Below, one piece after another: positions 45,517 to 54,846 of a stretch of DNA of 64,000 nt. Position 1 is the stretch's first letter, and each line of letters opens with the position of its first letter. The translations under genes and the position numbers were made by a program. Location: NCBI RefSeq assembly GCF_003007735.2, contig NZ_PXNQ02000011.1, positions 124,001 through 188,000 of the forward strand, read 5' to 3'. The stretch is from Paracoccus methylarcula (GTDB taxonomy: Bacteria; Pseudomonadota; Alphaproteobacteria; Rhodobacterales; Rhodobacteraceae). The notes under the pieces are model-generated. The model searched no databases. It saw only the letters and a program-made list of their open reading frames with translations, and was not told the DNA's origin.

Positions 45517-46443
45517 ATGCCCATCACCCTGAACGAGAACCTTCCCGCCTATCGCATCCTGTCGGATGAGGGCGTGATGGTGATGTCGCCGGGGCGGGCC
45601 GCCATGCAGGATATCCGGCCCTTGCGCATCGGGCTTTTGAACCTGATGCCCAAGAAGATCCAGACCGAGAACCAGTTCGCCCGGCTGATCGGCGCCACAC
45701 CGCTGCAGATCGACTTTCAACTGATCCGCATGTCGGACCATGAAAGCCGCAACACTGCCGCCGATCACATGGAAAGCTTTTATCGCCCCTTCCGCGAGGT
45801 CGAGGCGACGGGCGAGAAATTCGACGGGCTGATCATCACCGGGGCGCCGATCGAGCATCTCTCCTTCGGCGATGTCACCTATTGGGACGAGCTCAGGCGG
45901 GTCTTTGACTGGACGCAGACGCATGTCCATTCAACCTTCGGCGTCTGCTGGGGCGGCATGGCGATGGCATGGCATTTCCACGGGCTTGAAAAGCATATGC
46001 TGGACCACAAGGCCTTCGGCTGTTTCCGTCATCAGAACCACTCGCCCGCCTCGCCTTACCTGCGCGGGTTCTCGGATGACGTGCTGGTGCCGGTCAGCCG
46101 CTGGACGGAGGTGAGGCAGGACGAGATCGACACCCGCCCCGCCCTGCGCACGCTCCTGGCCAGCGACGAGGTCGGCCCCTGCCTGATCGAGGACCCGGGG
46201 CACCGCGCGCTCTATATCTTCAACCATCTCGAATATGACAGCACCACGCTCAAGGACGAATATGACCGCGACGTGGAAAACGGCAGGCCGATCAACATCC
46301 CCTGCAATTACTATCCCGAAGATGACCCTGTCCGGCCACCCGCAAATCGCTGGCGCAGCCATGCGCATCTGCTTTACGGTAACTGGATCAACGAGATCTA
46401 CCAGACCACCTGGTACGACATGTCCCGTATCGGAAAGGGTTGA
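45517..46443 (+). CDS. metA: Homoserine O-acetyltransferase (MetA family)
   Basis: A 308-residue enzyme for the first committed step of methionine synthesis. Landmarks are [35 protein letters not shown], the nucleophile Cys in [13 protein letters not shown] near residue 142, and the His/Glu pair in [11 protein letters not shown]. In the acyl-CoA pocket the sequence is [11 protein letters not shown]: a Glu follows API where E. coli has Gly. In characterised MetA proteins Glu there means acetyl-CoA and Gly means succinyl-CoA, so acetyl transfer is inferred. It is coupled to the ATPase upstream and ppk2 downstream by short gaps. Confidence 0.92.
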   Translation: MPITLNENLPAYRILSDEGVMVMSPGRAAMQDIRPLRIGLLNLMPKKIQTENQFARLIGATPLQIDFQLIRMSDHESRNTAADHMESFYRPFREVEATGEKFDGLIITGAPIEHLSFGDVTYWDELRRVFDWTQTHVHSTFGVCWGGMAMAWHFHGLEKHMLDHKAFGCFRHQNHSPASPYLRGFSDDVLVPVSRWTEVRQDEIDTRPALRTLLASDEVGPCLIEDPGHRALYIFNHLEYDSTTLKDEYDRDVENGRPINIPCNYYPEDDPVRPPANRWRSHAHLLYGNWINEIYQTTWYDMSRIGKG

Positions 46444-46448
46444 ACACG

Positions 46449-47330
46449 ATGGCCAGAATGCCCGAATTGCCGCTTGTCGGCCAGATCAGCGACTATCTGG
46501 ACAAGCTGGCCCCGAAAGAGATCCGCAAATCCATCCAAAAGGCGGACAAGGACGACGTCCTCGATCCCGGCTATCCCTATCGGGAAGAGATGGACAAGGA
46601 TGACTACAAGGACCGGATGGAGCATTTGCAGCTTCAGCTCGTGCGGCTGATGCATGACGTGAACGCGACCGGCAAGCGTCTCGTGGTCCTGTTCGAGGGC
46701 CGCGATGCCGCCGGAAAGGGCGGCACGATCGAGCGTATCCGCGAGAACCTGAACCCGCGTTCCGCCTATATCGTCGCCCTGCCCAAGCCGACCGAACGCG
46801 AATCCGGGCAATGGTATTTCCAGCGTTACGCGGACTGGCTTCCCGCCGCCGGGGAAATCGCGCTGTTCGACCGGAGCTGGTATAATCGTGGCGTGGTCGA
46901 GAAGGTGTTCGGCTTCTGCTCCGACGTCAAGCGTAACGCCTTCTTCCGCCAGCTTCCCGGCTTCGAGCAGACCCTGGTCGATGACGGTATCGTGCTGGTC
47001 AAGCTGTGGCTGAATGTCGGTCGGGCCGAGCAGTTGAAACGTTTTCTCGACCGCGAGAAGGACCCGCTGAAGCAGTGGAAACTGTCCAGCATCGATGTCG
47101 AGGGGCTGGCGAAATGGGACGAATATACCGAGGCCATCACCGAGACGCTGAACCTGTCGCATTCGCCCATCGCGCCCTGGACGGTGATCCGCTCGGATGA
47201 CAAGCGCCGGGCACGGATCGCGGCCATCCAGACGGTGCTGAACGCCGTCGATTACGCGGGCAAGGATGCGAAGGCCATCGGCAAGATCGACCCGAAGATC
47301 GCCGGTGGGCCGGAGATGCTGAAGCGGTGA
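46449..47330 (+). CDS. ppk2: Polyphosphate kinase 2, single-domain
   Basis: A 293-residue PPK2 enzyme that transfers phosphate between polyphosphate and nucleotides. Walker A is [17 protein letters not shown] near residue 87, the lid Arg region is [17 protein letters not shown] and Walker B is [15 protein letters not shown] near 142. The C-terminal [15 protein letters not shown] and [18 protein letters not shown] are conserved. Length fits the one-domain class that makes GTP or ATP from diphosphates. AAAGG precedes the start, six bases after the metA stop. Confidence 0.93.
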   Translation: MARMPELPLVGQISDYLDKLAPKEIRKSIQKADKDDVLDPGYPYREEMDKDDYKDRMEHLQLQLVRLMHDVNATGKRLVVLFEGRDAAGKGGTIERIRENLNPRSAYIVALPKPTERESGQWYFQRYADWLPAAGEIALFDRSWYNRGVVEKVFGFCSDVKRNAFFRQLPGFEQTLVDDGIVLVKLWLNVGRAEQLKRFLDREKDPLKQWKLSSIDVEGLAKWDEYTEAITETLNLSHSPIAPWTVIRSDDKRRARIAAIQTVLNAVDYAGKDAKAIGKIDPKIAGGPEMLKR

Positions 47331-47422
47331 TGTCAAAGCGATGATTGGGGCGGGTTGACGCCACTGGTAGAGTCGCCTCGCGCATGGCATGACATCCTTG
47401 GGAACATCACAGGGAGGACGGT

Positions 47423-48166
47423 ATGGATCTGTCGAACGCGCGCGCTATCGTGACCGGGGGCGCATCTGGTCTTGGGGCCGCGACGGCCAGTCATTTCCGC
47501 TCTTGCGGAGCGCAGGTTGTGGTGCTTGACCTTGACGCGGCAGGAGGAGAGGCCGCCTCGGCCATTGGCGCGGGCTATGCGCAGACCGATGTGACCGACG
47601 AGGCCAGCGTGACCGCCGCCATCGCCAAGGCGGTTGAAATCATGGGCGGCATCGATATCTGCGTGAATTGTGCCGGTATCGCGACCGGAGAAAAGACCAT
47701 CGGGCGCGAAGGTCCGCATCGCCTGGACGGCTTTCGCCGCACCATCGAGATCAACCTGATCGGCAGCTTCAACGTCCTGCGTCTCGCCGCCGCCGAGATG
47801 GCCGGGAACCAGCGCGAGGAAAAGGGCGTGATCATCAATACCGCCTCCATCGCGGCCTTCGACGGGCAGAAGGGACAGGCGGCCTATGCGGCCTCGAAGG
47901 CGGGGATTGCCGGGATGACCCTGCCAATCGCCCGCGACCTGGCGTCCCAGGGGATCCGGGTCTGCGCCATCGCCCCCGGCATCTTCGGCACACCGATGCT
48001 GCGCAGCCTTCCCCAGGACGTGCAGGACAGCCTGGCCGCCGAGGTCACCTTTCCCAAACGCTTGGGCGATCCCGCGGAATATGCCCGCATGGCCGGTTTC
48101 ATCGTCGAAAGCGGCTACCTGAACGGCGAGGTGATCCGGCTGGATGGCGCCCTGCGCATGCGCTGA
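47423..48166 (+). CDS. SDR-family oxidoreductase (3-hydroxyacyl-CoA dehydrogenase type 2-like)
   Basis: A 247-residue short-chain dehydrogenase. Cofactor motif [16 protein letters not shown] is near residue 10 with an Asp after beta-2 (VVLDLDAAG), favouring NAD. The catalytic set is [11 protein letters not shown] (Ser), [10 protein letters not shown] (Tyr and Lys). [17 protein letters not shown] and [12 protein letters not shown] resemble human HSD10-type enzymes. A GGGAGG site precedes the start. Substrate is probably a 3-hydroxyacyl-CoA, perhaps from branched-chain amino acids; no partner acyl-CoA gene lies next to it. Confidence 0.88.
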   Translation: MDLSNARAIVTGGASGLGAATASHFRSCGAQVVVLDLDAAGGEAASAIGAGYAQTDVTDEASVTAAIAKAVEIMGGIDICVNCAGIATGEKTIGREGPHRLDGFRRTIEINLIGSFNVLRLAAAEMAGNQREEKGVIINTASIAAFDGQKGQAAYAASKAGIAGMTLPIARDLASQGIRVCAIAPGIFGTPMLRSLPQDVQDSLAAEVTFPKRLGDPAEYARMAGFIVESGYLNGEVIRLDGALRMR

Positions 48167-48249
48167 TCGCCCGGCCCGCGCGTTTCTCTTGCGCGGTGCG
48201 GGTGCTGCGGCTAGCGTCGGGTAAAACACCACCAACAGGAGCCCCTCAC

Positions 48250-49290
48250 ATGCGTCTTTTCTCTACCACCGTGCTGGTGTCCACCCTTGCGGCACCGGCT
48301 TTTGCCGCCGATTCCGAACTGACCGTGTTCGATTGGGCCGGTTTCGAGGAGCCGTCGATCTTCCAGGCCTATATCGACAAGCATGGCGATGGACCGACCT
48401 ATGCCTTTTTCGGCGATGACGACGAGGCATTCCAGAAGATCGCCTCGGGCTTCCAGGCCGATACCGTCCATCCCTGCAGCCAGATGGTCAGCAAGTATCG
48501 CGATGCCGGGCTGATCGAGCCATGGGATACATCCAAGATCCCGAATTTCGATAAGCTCGACCCGGAATTCCTCGATTCCGAGATATTCAAGGACGGTGAG
48601 GGCGTCTGGTATATCCCGACCGATTGGGGCGCGACCGCCGTGGCCTACAATACCGAAACCGTACCCGAGGAGGATATCGCGAGCCTGCAGATCTTCGTCG
48701 ATCCGAAATACCAGGGCCGCACCTCGCTGCCCGACAGCTCCGATGATGTCTGGGCGCTGGCCTATCTGGCAACCGGCACGACCGACTGGACCGAGGTCAC
48801 GGACGAACAGTTCCAGGCCGCCGCCGACTGGCTGCGCGAGGCGCATCAGAATGTCGCCGCCTATTGGTCTGATCCGAGCGAACAGGCGCAGCTGATGGCC
48901 TCGGGCGCAGTGGATGTGGCCTGGTCATGGAATGACGGCGTGACCTATCTGAAGGAAGACGATTATCCCGTCGGCTTCCAGCGCGCGGCAAAAGAAGGAT
49001 CTTCAACCTTCTTCTGCGGCTTCGTCAACATGAAGAACGGGCCGGGCAGCGAGGAAAAGCTCTACGATTTCATCAATGCCTGGCTGGAGCCCTCGGCAGG
49101 AAAGGCACTGCTGGACACGATCGGCTATGGGCACAGCTCGACCGAAGCGATGGAGACGATCAAGGATGAGCCCGCAGTCGCCGAAGGGCTGAGCGAGGTC
49201 GATGCTCCGATCCTCGCGCAGGTGCCGAACGATCCGGCGCAGCGGGAAAAGCAGCTCGCCGAGTTCGAGAAGATCAAGGCCGGTTTCTGA
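48250..49290 (+). CDS. Orphan polyamine-type solute-binding protein (PotD/PotF family)
   Basis: A 346-residue periplasmic binding protein. The signal peptide ends APAFAAD at residue 20. The mature start ELTVFDWAGFEEPSIFQAYI, the hinge PTDWGATAVAYNTE and WSWNDGVTYLKEDDYPVGFQ fit the spermidine/putrescine group (COG0687). An AGGAG site precedes the ATG. No permease or ATPase gene flanks it: an SDR lies upstream and a repeat and Rieske gene downstream. Partner transporter genes must be elsewhere, or the protein has another role. Confidence 0.88.
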   Translation: MRLFSTTVLVSTLAAPAFAADSELTVFDWAGFEEPSIFQAYIDKHGDGPTYAFFGDDDEAFQKIASGFQADTVHPCSQMVSKYRDAGLIEPWDTSKIPNFDKLDPEFLDSEIFKDGEGVWYIPTDWGATAVAYNTETVPEEDIASLQIFVDPKYQGRTSLPDSSDDVWALAYLATGTTDWTEVTDEQFQAAADWLREAHQNVAAYWSDPSEQAQLMASGAVDVAWSWNDGVTYLKEDDYPVGFQRAAKEGSSTFFCGFVNMKNGPGSEEKLYDFINAWLEPSAGKALLDTIGYGHSSTEAMETIKDEPAVAEGLSEVDAPILAQVPNDPAQREKQLAEFEKIKAGF

Positions 49291-49306
49291 GGAAACCGGT
49301 GGAAGC

Positions 49307-49357
49307 CGGGGGCTGCCTGCCCCCGGACCCCCGGGGATATTTGCATGAAGAAGAATG
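49307..49357 (+). repeat. Dispersed intergenic repeat, copy 8
   Basis: CCGGGGGCTGCCTGCCCCCGG stem-loop followed by ACCCCCGGGGATATTTG, C and ATGAAGAAGAATGG. Located between converging binding-protein and Rieske genes, 17 bases past the former's stop. Confidence 0.85.
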
Positions 49358-49359
49358 GG

Positions 49360-49719
49360 TCAGCCAGTGACCGCGATGTGGATCTGGCCGTCCCTGACTT
49401 CGATCGGCACGGCGTCGAGACCGCAATCGGCGCCCTGCAGCGCCTCGCCCGTATGGATGTCGAACTGCGCGCCATGCGCGGTGCACATCAGTTTCATGCC
49501 ATCCGCCGATACAAGCTGATCGCCGCGGTAATTCAGCGGCAGGTATTGATGCGGGCAGGCATTGACATAGGCGCGGATGGTTTCGCCGGCGCGCAGAAGC
49601 AGCAGGGGAAAGCTGCCCTTTTCGGTGGTGACCAACAGGGCATGCGCGCCCTCGATATCGGATTCGGCGCAGATCGGCGTGCCTCGTGCGGGGGCCGAAG
49701 CGTAATCGGTCCAGCTCAT
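49360..49719 (-). CDS. Rieske [2Fe-2S] ferredoxin-like protein
   Basis: A 119-residue single Rieske domain. The cluster ligands are CPHQYLPL (Cys, His near residues 54-56) and KLMCTAHGAQFD (Cys, His near 79-82). Cytoplasmic, no signal peptide. Such small proteins pass electrons to oxygenases or reductases. No partner enzyme is adjacent; the dodecin gene is divergent, 66 bases away. Confidence 0.9.
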   Translation of the reverse strand: MSWTDYASAPARGTPICAESDIEGAHALLVTTEKGSFPLLLLRAGETIRAYVNACPHQYLPLNYRGDQLVSADGMKLMCTAHGAQFDIHTGEALQGADCGLDAVPIEVRDGQIHIAVTG

Positions 49720-49785
49720 CGCGGAACCTCACGAGGGAATGATACGTTGGTCATAGTCTCACAGGGAAAGAGGGAGAGCATCGCC

Positions 49786-49989
49786 ATGTCCATTGCACGA
49801 GTAACCGAGATTTCGGCTTCATCGGAAACCAGTTTCGAGGATGCCGTCAAGAAAGGCGTCAAGCGCGCCAACGAGACCCTTCGCAACGTCAAGGGTGCCT
49901 GGATCAAGGAGCAGAGCGTCGATTGCGATGGCGGCAATATCACCGGCTATCGCGTCAACATGATGGTCACATTCGTTCTGGACGATTGA
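49786..49989 (+). CDS. Dodecin family flavin-binding protein
   Basis: A 67-residue protein with the dodecin pattern: SIARVTEISASSETSFEDAV, KRANETLRNVKGAWIKEQSV, then TGYRVNMMVTFVLDD. Dodecins form hollow 12-mers that bind and protect flavins. The flavin-stacking Trp is present (GAWIKEQ). An AGGGAGAG site precedes the start. Monocistronic. Confidence 0.93.
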   Translation: MSIARVTEISASSETSFEDAVKKGVKRANETLRNVKGAWIKEQSVDCDGGNITGYRVNMMVTFVLDD

Positions 49990-50049
49990 CGGCACAAGAC
50001 GGCCTGTCACGCCGCCCGCCATGTCGTGGGTGACGTGACAGGGTAAGGA

Positions 50050-51161
50050 TCAATCGGCCGGTTCCGCGCTCAGCACGCCACGGCGGATCTGGTCTTCCTC
50101 GATCGACTCGAACAGGGCGCGGAAATTGCCCTCGCCGAAACCGTCATCGCCCTTGCGCTGGATGAATTCGAAGAAGATCGGGCCGATCACGGTTTTCGAG
50201 AAGATCTGCAGCAGGATACGGGTTTCGCCACCGCCGACCACGCCTTCGCCATCGATCAGGATGCCGTGTTTCTTCATCCGCTCGATGGGTTCCTCGTGGC
50301 CTTTGACCCGCTTGCGCGACATCTCGTAATAGGTGTCGGGCGGTCCGGGCATGAACTCCATCCCCGCCTCGGAGATCCGGTCGGTGCCAGCATAGATGTC
50401 CTCGCTGGCGATGGCGATATGCTGGATGCCCTCGCCCTTGTATTCCTTCAGATATTCCTCGATCTGGCTGCGATCATCGGTGGATTCGTTGATCGGGATG
50501 CGGATCTTGCCATCGGGCGAGGTCAGCGCGCGGCTGACAAGGCCGGTCTGCTTGCCCTTGATGTCGAAATACTTGATCTCGCGGAAATTGAACGTGTCGT
50601 GATAGAACTTGTACCAGGTGTCCATGTTCCCGCGGATCACGTTATGGGTCAGGTGGTCGAGATAGTAGAAACCGAAGCCCTCGGGACGTGGATTCGCCTC
50701 GCCCAGCCAATCGTAATCGGCGTCATAGGCGCTGCCCTCATCGCCATAGGTATCGATGAAATACAGCAGCGAGCCGCCGATCCCGAAAACCGCGGGCGCC
50801 TCGATCGACTTGCCGGGGCCGGTATATTCCTCGGCCCCCAGGTCGAGGGCGCGCTTCAACGCTGCCTGCGCATCGACGACCCGCCAGCCATGGCGGGCGC
50901 ACAGGGGCCGTGCTTCTTGACGAAGCCCGCCGCATGGCTGCCCGCGTCGGCATTCAGCAGGTAGTTGATATCGCCCTGGCGATAGAGGGTGATGTTCTTG
51001 CTCTTGTGTTTTGCCACCGGGGTAAAGCCCATCTGGCGAAAGATCGTGTCCAGCTTTTCGGGCTCCGGATGGGCATATTCGACGAATTCGAACCCGTCGG
51101 TTCCGGCCGGGTTGGCCTTGCTGATCGTGGCTTTCGGGGCGTTATGCGGGAAAGGGCCCAT
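50050..51161 (-). pseudogene. hppD: 4-hydroxyphenylpyruvate dioxygenase, frameshifted
   Basis: The non-heme iron enzyme making homogentisate from tyrosine-derived 4-hydroxyphenylpyruvate. The N-terminal vicinal-oxygen-chelate domain (GFEFVEYAHPEPEKLDTIFR, YLLNADAGSHAAGFVKKHGP) is in one frame. The rest (LKRALDLGAEEYTGPGKSIE to the end) is in another, with iron ligands in GIQHIAIASEDI (His) and FFEFIQRKGDDGFGEGNFRA (Glu). Near 50885 one C is missing; restoring it gives AMAWRVVDAQAALKRAL. Both parts are otherwise intact. The start has an AGGAGGAG site. A divergent Lrp-type gene is probably its regulator. Confidence 0.92.
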
Positions 51162-51297
51162 TTGCTCCTCCTGTAGACCGGGTGATGTCGCTTTGGTCGC
51201 AGAATGCCCCCAAACAGGCGCAAGAAGGTTGCAAGTTTCGTCACATTCACGGCAATATCGCATGAAACACGCACATAATGAATGGATGGTGCACGAT

Positions 51298-51759
51298 ATG
51301 GAACTGGATAGCTTTGACATTGCAATTCTTGTCGCATTGCAGCGGGACGGCGCGATGACCAATGCCGCGCTGGCCGAGGTGGTGAACCTGTCGGCCTCGC
51401 AATGTTCACGCAGGCGTTCCGCGCTGGAACAGGCGGGCGTGATCGAGGGCTATTCGGCGCGCCTGAACGCGGCCCGGCTCGGCTATGGGCTGCGCGCGAT
51501 CATCCGGGTGAACCTGTCCAGCCACGGGCAGAGCAAGGAAGACGATTTCGCCCGTTTCGTCGCCAGCCATCCGCAGATCCGCTCGGCCTTTTCGGTGTCC
51601 GGAGACGCCGATTACGTGCTGGATATCCGCACCCGCGACCTGGATGCCTTTGCCGATTTCGTCCACCGCCACCTGCTGCCGCATCCGCAGGTCTCGCAGG
51701 TCCGGTCCGAGATCGTGCTCAAGACATTGAAGGACGATCGCGGGATCGCGGTGACGTAA
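51298..51759 (+). CDS. Lrp/AsnC-family regulator, probably of hppD
   Basis: A 153-residue regulator: HTH at LDSFDIAILVALQRDGAMTN and LAEVVNLSASQCSRRRSALE, then the RAM ligand-binding domain with SVSGDADYVLDIRTRDLDAF. It is divergent from hppD with 136 bases between starts, an arrangement that suggests it controls tyrosine degradation. In-frame ATGs at 51262 and 51283 are alternatives; none has a clear ribosome site. It converges with ltaE. Confidence 0.88.
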   Translation: MELDSFDIAILVALQRDGAMTNAALAEVVNLSASQCSRRRSALEQAGVIEGYSARLNAARLGYGLRAIIRVNLSSHGQSKEDDFARFVASHPQIRSAFSVSGDADYVLDIRTRDLDAFADFVHRHLLPHPQVSQVRSEIVLKTLKDDRGIAVT

Positions 51760-51776
51760 TACGCCACCGCCTCTTG

Positions 51777-52817
51777 TCAGCCCGCCAGCGCCGCGATCAG
51801 CGCCTCGACATCCGCCTCGGATGTGTCCCATGCCGTCACCAGCCGGATCGGCACCGGGTCCAGCCCCTCGGCGGATTTGTCGGGCCAGAGGTAATAGATC
51901 GCGCCCGCTTGTTTCGCCCGCGCATGGGCCTCGGGCGGGATCGTCGCAAAGACCGCGTTCGATTGCACCGGCGCCAGGAGCGAACCTCCGATCGAGGTGA
52001 TCCCTTCGGCCAGCCTGGCAGCCAAGCCGTTGGCATGGCCCGCCAATTCCAGCCACAGCCCGTTTTCGACCAGCGCCAGCATCTGCGCGGCAAGGAAACG
52101 CTGCTTGGAGAATACATGCCCCGACTGCTTGCGGCGATAGTCGAATTCCTCGGCCAGATCGGGATCGAAGAACACCACCGCCTCGGCCCCCATGGCGCCA
52201 TTCTTGGTGCCGCCAAAGCACAGCGCATCGACGCCCGCGCGCCATGTCACATCCGCCGCCGAACAACCCAGAGACGCCACCGCATTGGCAAATCTCGCCC
52301 CGTCCATATGCAGGGGCAGCCCGGCCTCATGCGCCACCCGCGCCAGCGCCGCGACCTCATCCGGCGTATAGACGGTGCCCCATTCACTTGCGTTGGTGAT
52401 CGAGATCAGCCCGTTGCGCCCACCATTCAGCCCGTCCGCCGCCCCGCGCCACATGGCGTCGGCCAGCGCTTCGGGCTGTATCTTGCCATGCTCACCCGGC
52501 AGCGTCACCAGCTTGGCACCGCCGGTAAAGAACTCGGGCGCGCCGCATTCGCTGGTCTCGATATGGGCGTCCTGGTGACAGTAAATCCGTCCGTAGCGTG
52601 GTGCGAGCTGCCCGCAGACCAACGCATTCGCCGCCGTCCCGGTCGCGACGAAGCGGACCACCGCGCGCGGCGCCTCCAGCGCGTCCCGGATCGCGGCCTC
52701 GGCGCGGGCCGTCACCGAGTCGGCGCCATAGCCCATCACCGCGCCATGATTGCACTCCGCCAGCATGGCCATGACCGCCGGATGCGCGCCATATGTGTTG
52801 TCGGAGGCGAAATTCAT
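51777..52817 (-). CDS. ltaE: Low-specificity L-threonine aldolase-like PLP enzyme
   Basis: A 346-residue fold-type-I PLP enzyme that cleaves threonine or related beta-hydroxy amino acids to glycine and an aldehyde. It begins MNFASDNTYGAHPAVMAML; the ring-stacking His is in CHQDAHIETSECG, the cofactor Asp in LPLHMDGARFANA, and the PLP Lys in LCFGGTKNGAMGAEAV near residue 205. It is the last gene of the maoC-ribF-ycgN-ltaE operon, overlapping ycgN by four bases. Confidence 0.9.
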   Translation of the reverse strand: MNFASDNTYGAHPAVMAMLAECNHGAVMGYGADSVTARAEAAIRDALEAPRAVVRFVATGTAANALVCGQLAPRYGRIYCHQDAHIETSECGAPEFFTGGAKLVTLPGEHGKIQPEALADAMWRGAADGLNGGRNGLISITNASEWGTVYTPDEVAALARVAHEAGLPLHMDGARFANAVASLGCSAADVTWRAGVDALCFGGTKNGAMGAEAVVFFDPDLAEEFDYRRKQSGHVFSKQRFLAAQMLALVENGLWLELAGHANGLAARLAEGITSIGGSLLAPVQSNAVFATIPPEAHARAKQAGAIYYLWPDKSAEGLDPVPIRLVTAWDTSEADVEALIAALAG

Positions 52818-53254
52818 GACAAATCCTCGATGATGTGATCTTCCCAGTCCTCTTCGGACAATGCCGCCTCACTGACGGTCCAGCCGCGCACGCTGACCCC
52901 GGCCCGATGCACCGATTCCGGATCGCCCGAGATCAGGTAATGCCATTCATAGAGCGGCTTGCCCTCGTGACGCAGCCGGTATGCGCAGGTCGCGGGCAGC
53001 CACCACGCGATCTCTTTCAGCTTTTTCGGTGTCAGCACGACGCATTCGGGCACGTAATCATGCCGGTTCGCATAGGAACTGCAGCGGCAGGCATGCCCGT
53101 CCAGCAGTTTGCAGGCGACACGGGTAAAGGCCAGTTCGCCGGTATCCTCGTATTCGATCTTGTTCAGGCAGCATTTGCCGCAACCGTCGCAAAGCGCCTC
53201 CCACTCGCCGGGGGTGAGTTGCTTAAGCGGCAATTCCCAGAATCTCTCGCGCAT
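52814..53254 (-). CDS. YcgN-family cysteine cluster protein (UPF0260)
   Basis: A 146-residue protein. The cysteine cluster is EALCDGCGKCCLNKI near residue 25, with further Cys in VACKLLDGHACRCSSY and VPECVVLTPKK. WWLPATCAYRLRHEGKPLYE and WHYLISGDPESVH complete the family pattern. It may bind a metal or iron-sulfur cluster; function unknown. The ATG at 53254 overlaps the ribF stop; a GTG just before it is less likely. Confidence 0.9.
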   Translation of the reverse strand: MRERFWELPLKQLTPGEWEALCDGCGKCCLNKIEYEDTGELAFTRVACKLLDGHACRCSSYANRHDYVPECVVLTPKKLKEIAWWLPATCAYRLRHEGKPLYEWHYLISGDPESVHRAGVSVRGWTVSEAALSEEDWEDHIIEDLS

Positions 53255-54204
53255 CACGCGCCCGCCAGGACCGTGCGCGCCTGGTCCGCGTCATCGGCGA
53301 TCTGGTCGATCAGCACCTCGATACTGTCGAATTTCGCCTCGTCGCGCAGGAATTCGACCAGCGCGACCGACAGGTGCTGGCCATAAAGGTCGCCGTCGAA
53401 ATCAAACAGATGCACTTCGAGATTCGGGGCGTTCCGGCCGAACATCGGGCGCACGCCAAGGCTGGCCACGCCCTGGCAGGACAGCCGGTCCGGACCGGTC
53501 AGCACATCGACCAGCACCGCGTAGACGCCAAGGCGCGGCAGATGCAGCCCCTCCATGCGCATATTGGCGGTGGGCCAGCCGAAATCACGGCCGCGCTTGT
53601 CGCCATGGACGACCTCGCCCTCGATCCGGTGCCAATGGCCCAGCATCCTCTCGGCATCGCGCGTGCGGCCCTCGGTCAGGGCCTTGCGGATCGCGGTCGA
53701 GCTGTAATCCTGCCCACCGGTTCCCACCAGCGGAACGGCGGTCACGCCGAATCCCAGCTTCGTACCCAGATCCGTGAGTGTCTGCGCATCCCCTGCCCGG
53801 TCCTTGCCAAAGCAGAAATCGGCGCCCACCGTGACATGGCGGATGCCCAACCCCTCGACCAGTACCTCGCGCGCAAAACCTTCGGGGGTCAGCCCGGCCA
53901 GAACGGCGTTGAAGGGCAATTCATAGAGCTGCTCCACGCCCAAGCGTGCCAGGCGGTTGGCACGGGATTCGGCATTCATCAGCCGGAAAGGCGGGGCATC
54001 GGGGGCAAAGAACTCGCGCGGATGGGGTTCGAATGTCAGCACGCCCAAAGGTGCATCGGCGGCCCGTGAGGCCGCCTCGATCACCGCCCGGTGACCCAGA
54101 TGCACGCCGTCGAAATTGCCCATGGCAATCGTCGCGCCATGGCTGCTGATTGGCAGGCCGGTCCAGTCACGATGGATCTGCAATGCGCCCCCTATCGGGG
54201 CCAT
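53254..54204 (-). CDS. ribF: Bifunctional riboflavin kinase/FAD synthetase
   Basis: A 316-residue enzyme making FMN and FAD. The N-terminal adenylyltransferase domain has AMGNFDGVHLGHRAVIE (nucleotide motif near residue 28), LTFEPHPREFF and the YSSTAIRKALTEG segment. The C-terminal kinase domain has GEVVHGDKRGRDFGWPTANM and GVYAVLV. FAD supply fits a general housekeeping role. MaoC-type gene lies ten bases upstream. Confidence 0.95.
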   Translation of the reverse strand: MAPIGGALQIHRDWTGLPISSHGATIAMGNFDGVHLGHRAVIEAASRAADAPLGVLTFEPHPREFFAPDAPPFRLMNAESRANRLARLGVEQLYELPFNAVLAGLTPEGFAREVLVEGLGIRHVTVGADFCFGKDRAGDAQTLTDLGTKLGFGVTAVPLVGTGGQDYSSTAIRKALTEGRTRDAERMLGHWHRIEGEVVHGDKRGRDFGWPTANMRMEGLHLPRLGVYAVLVDVLTGPDRLSCQGVASLGVRPMFGRNAPNLEVHLFDFDGDLYGQHLSVALVEFLRDEAKFDSIEVLIDQIADDADQARTVLAGA

Positions 54205-54214
54205 CCATGCCCCG

Positions 54215-54670
54215 TCAGTCGAACTTGCGGCTTGGCGCCAGAACGACAGCCTCGCCTTTCAGAACGACCGTATCGCCGACGAGGCAGCGGGTTGCAAGCG
54301 TCACCCTGCGTTTCGCGTGATCGATTGTCTCGACCGTGACCTCGGCGCGGACCATGTCGCCGGGACGGACGGGTGCCATGAATTTCAGCGTCTGGCCCAG
54401 ATAGACCGTGCCATGGCCGGGAAGCTGCTCCCCGATCACCGCCGAGATCAGCCCCGCCGTCAGCATTCCATGCGCAATCCGGCCCTCGAAAATCGTGTCC
54501 TGCGCATAGTCATCATCCAGATGCACCGGGTTGCGATCGGTCGATACTTCGGCGAACAGCTCGATATCGTGATCGGTTACCTGCTTTTGCAGGTAACGGG
54601 TCATGCCGACTTCCAGATCCTCGATGACGATCGTGCCGCGGGGAAGATTGTCCAACATCTTGCGTTCCAT
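54215..54670 (-). CDS. MaoC-family hydratase (PhaJ-like)
   Basis: A 151-residue single hot-dog domain. The active-site segment is EVSTDRNPVHLDDDYAQ (Asp and His near residues 45-50) followed by FEGRIAHGMLTAGLISAV. This matches (R)-specific enoyl-CoA hydratases that link fatty-acid oxidation to polyhydroxyalkanoate supply. It heads the operon with ribF, ycgN and ltaE. The region upstream (54671-54790) is AT-rich and is the likely promoter. Confidence 0.87.
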   Translation of the reverse strand: MERKMLDNLPRGTIVIEDLEVGMTRYLQKQVTDHDIELFAEVSTDRNPVHLDDDYAQDTIFEGRIAHGMLTAGLISAVIGEQLPGHGTVYLGQTLKFMAPVRPGDMVRAEVTVETIDHAKRRVTLATRCLVGDTVVLKGEAVVLAPSRKFD

Positions 54671-54791
54671 AACTCAACCGGGTCTCAGGATAGAATGCTG
54701 CATAGCAGCAAAAACCCCGTCACGCAAGAAAATATCTTCGATGTGGCTGTGAAGTTAATTTTATTGCTTGCGCATATTTCGGGCCGATAAA

Positions 54792-54822
54792 CGAAAACAC
54801 CCGCACCAATCGGCGCGGGTGT
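54792..54822 (-). terminator. Intrinsic terminator after the HAD phosphatase gene
   Basis: On the minus strand ACACCCGC pairs with GCGGGTGT around a ten-base loop, followed by TTTTCGTTT. It separates the ppaC-HAD operon from the maoC operon. Confidence 0.85.
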
Positions 54823-54846
54823 CAGGACAGTCGAGGTGCGTATGGC

